Translations under genes and position numbers: made by a program | Notes under the pieces: model-generated | What the model was told of the DNA's origin: nothing | The model's input: only the letters and a program-made list of their open reading frames with translations | Databases searched by the model: none | Part shown: piece after piece, positions 59,650 to 64,000 of the stretch | Layout: each line of letters begins with the position of its first letter | Numbering within the stretch: position 1 is the stretch's first letter | From: Burkholderia ubonensis | GTDB taxonomy: Bacteria > Pseudomonadota > Gammaproteobacteria > Burkholderiales > Burkholderiaceae | Assembly (NCBI RefSeq): GCF_001718695.1 | Contig: NZ_CP013422.1 | Coordinates: 1,302,001-1,366,000 of the forward strand | Length of the DNA: 64,000 bases | Direction of reading: 5' to 3'

Positions 59650-60297
59650 ATGATCCTCCCCCCATTCGATCCTCCGAAGCTGAACGACCTCGCCGAATGG
59701 TGGACGAAGTGCACCTATGCGGACGTGCAGCGCCTGATTCTGGAAGTCCAGCATCTGCGTCTGACGCTATGGGAACTGAAGGCGCATGTCGCCGACGCAT
59801 CGCGCCGGATTCGCGTGCTCGATCCCGACATGCTCGCGCACGGCTCCGCGCTGCGGCGGCTGACCTACCTGCTCGAAAAGGAAATCGAACGCGCCAATCC
59901 GATCGGCCGCTCGCGCGACGTCTATGCGCCGTTTTCGGACGAATGGCGTGCTCGCGAAGCGCTGCGCTGCGCATTGCGCGCGCAACCGGGGCCGGCGCAA
60001 GCCGGCGCACGCGTACGCACGATGCCGGCGTTCGAGCGCGTCACGTGGGCCGAACTGCGCGAACGCTGGCGCCGCTCGAGCGACCGGCAATCGAGCCACT
60101 ACAGCCTCGAACAACGCATGGTGCTCGAGATCGCGCGACAGCGCGTGGTGATACTCGCGCGTGCGCGCAAACTGGTCGACGACGCGATCGACGAAGCCGC
60201 CGCCGACGGCAAGCAATTGTTCGCGCTCGATCAGCTCAGGCGGCTGCTGTCCGTCGAGCGCGAAGACGGCGAGCCGTTCACGTACTTGCCGTCCTGA
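59650..60297 (+). CDS. Conserved hypothetical alpha-helical protein
   Basis: 215 residues, charged and mostly helical (YADVQRLILEVQHLRLTLWELKAHV, RVLDPDMLAHGSALRRLTYLLEKEIERA, MVLEIARQRVVILARARKLVDDAIDEAA). No motif or domain is recognised and no membrane segment or signal peptide is present. Start ATG 59650 follows a weak RBS region. It is divergent from the FAD oxidoreductase gene. A coding gene is likely from its consistent codon use and length. Confidence 0.65.
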   Translation: MILPPFDPPKLNDLAEWWTKCTYADVQRLILEVQHLRLTLWELKAHVADASRRIRVLDPDMLAHGSALRRLTYLLEKEIERANPIGRSRDVYAPFSDEWRAREALRCALRAQPGPAQAGARVRTMPAFERVTWAELRERWRRSSDRQSSHYSLEQRMVLEIARQRVVILARARKLVDDAIDEAAADGKQLFALDQLRRLLSVEREDGEPFTYLPS

Positions 60298-60670
60298 CGC
60301 GTTCGTCCCGTAGCGCGAGTTCGTACGGTGATGCATCCGCTCGCGGCCGCCACATCACCACGAAAATCGCGCACACGTCTGTTCGCCATCGCACGTTGCA
60401 CGTGTCACAGCGACGTCACTCGCACGGCCATACCATCAATCACGCGCGGCGCACCGTATGTCGTCCTTGCCGCGGCCGGGAACGAAACGTGCTGCGCCAC
60501 ACCGCCTGCCGGGACTCATTTATTTTCTTTGACGAGATCGGCATAACCGGCGAATATTCGCGTCGATCCATCGGTTAGTACTTCTTCAAAACACAAAAAA
60601 TACGCCGCTCTCCGAGCAAAACGAGGACTTACGTTGTTTCGCGAACTGATATCCGATCGAAGGGGAAGAA
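60298..60670. other. Intergenic region, no supported gene
   Basis: About 370 bases. The 3' third (roughly 60580-60660) is A/T-richer, ends in a good RBS (AAGGGGAAGAA) and probably contains the promoter of the small protein at 60671. Nothing else is seen. Confidence 0.35.
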
Positions 60671-60955
60671 ATGACGCCGCCGTCCCAGGATGTGAGCATC
60701 AGAAAACCCGCTTCCGTAGCGAAAGCCGCCGAGCCTTCGCCCACCTTCTGGAAGCCCGCGCCGCCGATCGACGTGCCTGCGCCGCAACCGGAGCAGCAGC
60801 CGATGCCCGATCTGCGCGATTTTTTCGCAGCCGCGGCACTGCAAGGACTGTTGTCGCGCGATGCCGGTCGCAACGTGTCGTCGATCGCCGACTATGAATC
60901 GAAGCGCGCCGTTACCGCCTATCGGCTCGCCGACGAAATGCTGAAGGCGCGATAA
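60671..60955 (+). CDS. Small proline-rich hypothetical protein
   Basis: A 94-residue protein with an excellent RBS (GGGGAAGAA directly upstream of ATG). The N-terminal half is proline-rich (PAPPIDVPAPQPEQQPMPD) and the C-terminal half is helical (LRDFFAAAALQGLLSRDAGRNVSSIADYESKRAVTAYRLADEML, given here only in part as LRDFFAAAALQGLL). That C-terminal half looks like the small phage- or prophage-type proteins with a YRLADEML-like end. No function is known to me. It is followed after five bases by a terminator-like hairpin, so it is probably monocistronic. Confidence 0.65.
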   Translation: MTPPSQDVSIRKPASVAKAAEPSPTFWKPAPPIDVPAPQPEQQPMPDLRDFFAAAALQGLLSRDAGRNVSSIADYESKRAVTAYRLADEMLKAR

Positions 60956-60959
60956 GCAC

Positions 60960-60986
60960 GCAAGCCTGCGAAAACCGCGGGCTTGC
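60960..60986 (+). terminator. Hairpin directly after the small protein gene
   Basis: GCAAGCC-T-GCG / CGC-G-GGCTTGC forms an 11-bp stem (one T-G wobble) with an AAAAC loop, starting five bases after the stop codon. The following bases are CTTCCC, so the U-tract is poor. Position and stem quality support a terminator or a 3'-end stabiliser. Confidence 0.5.
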
Positions 60987-61484
60987 CTTCCCACCGGCCG
61001 GCTGCCGTGCCCGGCCACACGCAACCCCGCATCGACTCTCTTCCAATAAAGCTGCTTCTGCCGCGCGTAAGCGAAATGACAAGCGCTTGAAAAATCCGCC
61101 GACGCTTGCACGCATCGCGAAAGCGCCGCTCGCGTCTCGTCTTCCCCGCATCGCGAAAGCGCCTCAAACGGCCACGAACTTTGCCGTAGCGGCACAAGCG
61201 TTTGTCGGCCCGCACAGGTCATTGCGCCGAACCGCACCGTCATCGTCCGATCGCTACGCGCATCACTACGACGCGTTCGCGCGGCATCACACGCCGCACA
61301 CGCCGCTCAAGCTCCGTCGAACCGCACCTACGTTCGCGAACACGCCGCTCGTCGCGCAGCGAGCGCAGACGCTCTGCGCGGCAACCGCTCGAGCGACGAA
61401 CCGGCCGCTCGATCGACTGCGGGATCGCTTCCTGCTGTACGGCCATCGCGGATCTTCACGCGCAACCCACTTCATGGAGACTTC
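60987..61484. other. Intergenic region with a 17-bp direct repeat, upstream of Mn catalase
   Basis: About 500 bases. CGCATCGCGAAAGCGCC occurs twice, at 61111-61127 and 61147-61163, exactly 36 bases apart, with looser related segments further on. Frames through the region on both strands translate to Arg/Ala-rich sequence that runs into the catalase gene, so I do not call a protein. The promoter of the catalase gene should be here. Confidence 0.45.
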
Positions 61485-62390
61485 ATGTTCATTCACAACA
61501 CACGGCTTCAGTACACGGTGCGCGTCGATGCGCCCAATCCGGGGCTCGCGAACCTGCTGCTCGAACAGTTCGGCGGCCCGCAGGGCGAACTCGCCGCCGC
61601 GATGCGCTATTTCACGCAGGCGGTCACCGAGGAGGATCCGGGCCGCAAGGACATGCTGTTCGACATCGCCACCGAGGAGCTGAGCCACCTCGAAGTGATC
61701 GGCTCGCTGGTCGCGATGCTCAATCGCGGCGCGAAGGGCGAACTCGCCGAGGCCGTCGACGAGCAGGCCGAGCTGTACCGCAAGCTGCACGGCGCGGGCA
61801 ACGACAGCCACGTGACGCAGCTGCTGTACGGCGCCGGCACGCCGCTCACCAATTCGGGCGGCGTGCCGTGGACGGCCGCGTACATCGACACGATCGGCGA
61901 GCCGACCGCCGACCTGCGCTCGAACATCGCGGCCGAAGCGCGCGCGAAAATCATCTACGAGCGGCTCATCAACGTGACCGACGATCCCGGCATCCGCGAC
62001 GCGCTCGGCTTCCTGATGACGCGCGAGGTATCGCATCAGAAGTCGTTCGAGAAGGCGCTGTACGCGATCACCGCGAACTTCCCGCCGGGCAAGCTGCCGC
62101 CGGTCGAGCCCTACGACCGCGTGTACTTCCGCATGCAGCCGGACGCTGCCGCGCTGGTCGGCCCGTGGAATCACGGCGCCGGCCTGGAGATTCGTCCCGG
62201 CGAGCCTGCGGTCGACGGCGGCACCGGCATTGCGGAGGGCATGCTGGAACCGGAGCAGGCAGACGCGATCGACGCGATGTCGCAACGGCTGGCATCGGAC
62301 CGCAACAGCGATCCGCTGACCGGCGCGGAGCTCGGCTCTGGCGCACCGACGCCGCAGCCGGGCGCGGCCGACGAACCCGATGACGCATGA
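61485..62390 (+). CDS. Manganese (non-haem) catalase
   Basis: A 301-residue dimanganese catalase of the KatN type, which dismutates hydrogen peroxide. The ligands appear in order: Glu35 (GGPQGELAAAMRYF), Glu65 and His68 (TEELSHLE), a Glu in AEARAKIIYERL and a His in TREVSHQKSFEKALY. The C-terminal lid carries an extended acidic/Pro tail (about residues 245-301). Directly followed by a DUF892 ferritin-like gene, a pairing common in stationary-phase stress loci. Confidence 0.94.
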   Translation: MFIHNTRLQYTVRVDAPNPGLANLLLEQFGGPQGELAAAMRYFTQAVTEEDPGRKDMLFDIATEELSHLEVIGSLVAMLNRGAKGELAEAVDEQAELYRKLHGAGNDSHVTQLLYGAGTPLTNSGGVPWTAAYIDTIGEPTADLRSNIAAEARAKIIYERLINVTDDPGIRDALGFLMTREVSHQKSFEKALYAITANFPPGKLPPVEPYDRVYFRMQPDAAALVGPWNHGAGLEIRPGEPAVDGGTGIAEGMLEPEQADAIDAMSQRLASDRNSDPLTGAELGSGAPTPQPGAADEPDDA

Positions 62391-62458
62391 ACCATCACGC
62401 GACGGACGTGCGCTTGCGAGCGGAACGCCGCTTCACCCAATCGAACGGAGAGAACGCA

Positions 62459-62977
62459 ATGACCACGGACACGACCGCAGCAGAGGAAAACCTGATGGAC
62501 TGGCTGCGCGACGCGCACGCGATGGAAGAACAGGCTGAGACGATGCTCACGTCGATGGCCGGTCGGATCGACCACTATCCGGATCTGAAGCGGCGCATCG
62601 AGCAACACATCGAAGAAACGCGCGAGCAGGCACGCCTGATACGCGGCTGCATCGAACGGCGCGGCGGATCGGTGTCGACGATGAAGGACGTCGGCGCCAA
62701 GACGATGGCGTGGGTGCAGGGCCTCGCGGGCATGTTCGCCTCCGACGAGATCGTCAAGGGCGGCATGGCGAGCTACACCTTCGAGCATTTCGAAATCGCC
62801 GCGTATCGCAACCTGATCGAAGCGGCACGCTTCGTCGGCGACCGCGAGACGATGACGATCTGCGAGCGGATCCTGCCCGAGGAGCAGGCGATGGCCGCGT
62901 GGCTCGAACACAACATGGCGGGCGTCGTGCGCACCTATCTCGCCCGCGATGAGACCGACGCGCCCGCGAAACGCTGA
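62459..62977 (+). CDS. Ferritin-like DUF892 (YciE/YciF family) stress protein
   Basis: A 172-residue four-helix ferritin-like protein starting at ATG 62459 (CGGAGAGAA upstream). LMDWLRDAHAMEEQAETMLTSMAGRIDHYPDLKRRIEQHIEETREQARLIRGCIE in outline (first block LMDWLRDAHAMEEQ, second IEQHIEETREQ) and the later YTFEHFEIAAYRNLIEAA and ILPEEQAMAAWLE supply the Glu/His residues of a potential di-iron site. Members are induced by osmotic or oxidative stress; the enzymatic activity is unproven. 68 bases after the manganese catalase, likely the same operon. Confidence 0.9.
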   Translation: MTTDTTAAEENLMDWLRDAHAMEEQAETMLTSMAGRIDHYPDLKRRIEQHIEETREQARLIRGCIERRGGSVSTMKDVGAKTMAWVQGLAGMFASDEIVKGGMASYTFEHFEIAAYRNLIEAARFVGDRETMTICERILPEEQAMAAWLEHNMAGVVRTYLARDETDAPAKR

Positions 62978-62995
62978 CGGCGCCGAGCCTCGCGA

Positions 62996-63274
62996 TCACG
63001 CGCCCGCTGCGCCGGGCTCGGACTGGTCGGCCATCAGGTACTGAATGACGAGCGTCGGATCCGCGACGTCGAGAATCAGGCGACGCATCACACGCTTGCG
63101 CATGTGCGCGTCGTCGAGGGTCCACGGGCCGGCCGCGTCGCCGAGGTAGCGGGCCACCGCATCGCGGTGGTCGCCGTCCGGCGGCAGGCCGAGCCGCGCG
63201 GCGAGCAGCCCCGCGACGACATCGTCGATCTCGATGTGCAGCGGCTTCGAATCGATCGACAGCTGAAGTTTCAT
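62996..63274 (-). CDS. Small hypothetical protein downstream of groEL
   Basis: A 92-residue protein from ATG 63274 (MKLQLSIDSKPLHIEIDD). A short beta-rich start and helical middle (MRKRVMRRLILDVADPTLVIQYLM) are visible, with no recognised family. It lies 96 bases downstream of the groEL stop on the same strand and is convergent with the DUF892 gene. Association with the chaperonin gene is by position only. Confidence 0.6.
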   Translation of the reverse strand: MKLQLSIDSKPLHIEIDDVVAGLLAARLGLPPDGDHRDAVARYLGDAAGPWTLDDAHMRKRVMRRLILDVADPTLVIQYLMADQSEPGAAGA

Positions 63275-63370
63275 GATCGGTCTCTGCAACATGAAAAAGA
63301 CGGTGCGCGCGCCTATCGCGCGCACCGAACCGTGCCGCGCCGGCCAGCGGCGGCGCCAGTGTCGGCGCGT

Positions 63371-64000
63371 TCAGTAACCGAGCTCGGGGGACGGCGCGGC
63401 TTCAGCGCGTTCGTCCTTCGGTGCGTCGGCGACGGTCGCATCGGTCGTCAGCACGAGGCCGGCGATCGACGCCGCGTTCTGCAGCGCGGTGCGCGTGACC
63501 TTGGTGGGATCGACCACACCCGCCTCGACGAGATCGCCATACTCGCCGGTGGCCGCGTTGTAGCCGAAGTTGCCCTTGCCTTCGAGCACCTTCGCGATGA
63601 CCACCGAAGGCTCATCCCCCGCGTTCGAGGCGATGACGCGCAGCGGTGCTTCGAGCGCGCGCAGCACGATATGGACACCGGCGTCCTGATCACTGTTGGC
63701 GCCTTTCAGGCTCGTCACCGCCGAACGCGCGCGCAGAAGCGCGACGCCGCCGCCCGGCACGATGCCTTCCTCGACCGCCGCGCGCGTCGCATGCAGCGCG
63801 TCGTCGACACGGTCCTTCTTCTCCTTCATCTCGATCTCGGTCGCCGCGCCGACCTTGATCACGGCTACACCGCCCGCGAGCTTCGCCACGCGTTCCTGCA
63901 GCTTCTCGCGGTCGTAGTCGCTCGTGGCTTCCTCGATCTGCGTACGGATGGACTTCACGCGCGCTTCGATGCGCTTCTCGTCGCCCGCGCCGTCGATGAT
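63371..64000 (-). CDS. groEL: Accessory chaperonin GroEL, C-terminal part (runs off window)
   Basis: The last roughly 210 residues of a 60-kDa chaperonin: [65 protein letters not shown] and [25 protein letters not shown] are canonical GroEL blocks. The protein ends ...[17 protein letters not shown] and lacks the GGM-repeat tail of housekeeping GroEL. Burkholderia genomes often carry additional groEL copies with divergent tails; this looks like one of them. The N-terminal two-thirds and any groES lie outside the window. Confidence 0.95.
   Translation of the reverse strand: MIDGAGDEKRIEARVKSIRTQIEEATSDYDREKLQERVAKLAGGVAVIKVGAATEIEMKEKKDRVDDALHATRAAVEEGIVPGGGVALLRARSAVTSLKGANSDQDAGVHIVLRALEAPLRVIASNAGDEPSVVIAKVLEGKGNFGYNAATGEYGDLVEAGVVDPTKVTRTALQNAASIAGLVLTTDATVADAPKDERAEAAPSPELGY

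Noticed and set aside
61087..61683. Possible Arg/Ala-rich repeat protein (RIAKAP units) upstream of and overlapping Mn catalase
   Set aside because: It overlaps the first 200 bases of a solid catalase gene and its composition matches a GC-rich shadow; the DNA repeat is reported instead.
1..64000. CRISPR arrays, tRNA or rRNA genes, phage attachment sites
   Set aside because: No regularly spaced repeats, cloverleaf-like sequences or rRNA segments were seen when reading through the intergenic regions.

Overview
The window is high-GC DNA with dense, often ATGA-overlapping operons, LysR and AraC regulators, two trimeric porins of the OmpC/PorinD type, an accessory GroEL and a type VI secretion locus of the kind common in Burkholderia. 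I read it as part of a Burkholderia (probably cepacia-complex) secondary chromosome or accessory region. The genus assignment is inference from gene content, not from a marker gene.

Layout. 1-7.2 kb: ordinary accessory metabolism and envelope genes (LysR plus SnoaL-like protein, porin, OpgC-like acyltransferase, secreted esterase, cupin, CACHE-GGEEF diguanylate cyclase). 7.5-26 kb: a type VI secretion (T6SS) block in two divergent arms. The left arm (minus strand) reads vgrG - effector - candidate immunity gene - unknown membrane gene - tssM - tssF - tssG - tssJ - PAAR. The right arm (plus strand) reads tssC - tssK - tssL - tssE. tssA, tssB, tssH/clpV and hcp are not in the window. The effector appears to carry a Cys/His amidase-like domain and a lysozyme-like domain. 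26.2-31.9 kb: a second porin, then a flavin monooxygenase with a solute-binding protein and two ABC permeases but no ATPase.

32.2-52.3 kb: a biosynthetic gene cluster that I do not recognise as a described one. It has two divergent operons around a 600-bp promoter region. The left (minus) operon is a stand-alone aminoacyl-carrier tailoring line: 2OG-Fe oxygenase, a Cys-nucleophile alpha/beta-hydrolase of the SyrC/CmaE shuttle type, a free adenylation domain whose specificity code reads as valine-like, two free carrier proteins, a SyrB2-type non-haem iron halogenase (HQA motif), an Asp-nucleophile epoxide-hydrolase/dehalogenase-like enzyme, a GNAT, LysE exporters, a type II thioesterase, a gamma-glutamyltransferase-like enzyme and a full-length threonine dehydratase. 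The right (plus) operon has a PduX-like threonine kinase, a cysteine-synthase-like PLP enzyme, an ATP-grasp/argininosuccinate-lyase fusion, a formyltransferase, a LysE exporter and a DTD2-like (archaeal/plant type) D-aminoacyl-tRNA deacylase homologue. Kinase, PLP enzyme and lyase match the route proposed for 2,3-diaminobutyrate in some peptide antibiotics. Together they suggest a small exported amino-acid or dipeptide antimetabolite built from a chlorinated (or cryptically chlorinated) amino acid and a diaminobutyrate-like unit. The tRNA deacylase homologue and the threonine dehydratase are candidate self-protection genes. An AraC regulator closes the cluster.

52.4-64 kb: chemoreceptor, degenerate EAL-HDOD protein, an IS3-family transposase remnant, K+ channel with RCK domain, FAD oxidoreductase, and a stress group (manganese catalase, DUF892/YciF ferritin-like protein, small unknown proteins, and the C-terminal part of a GroEL lacking the GGM tail).
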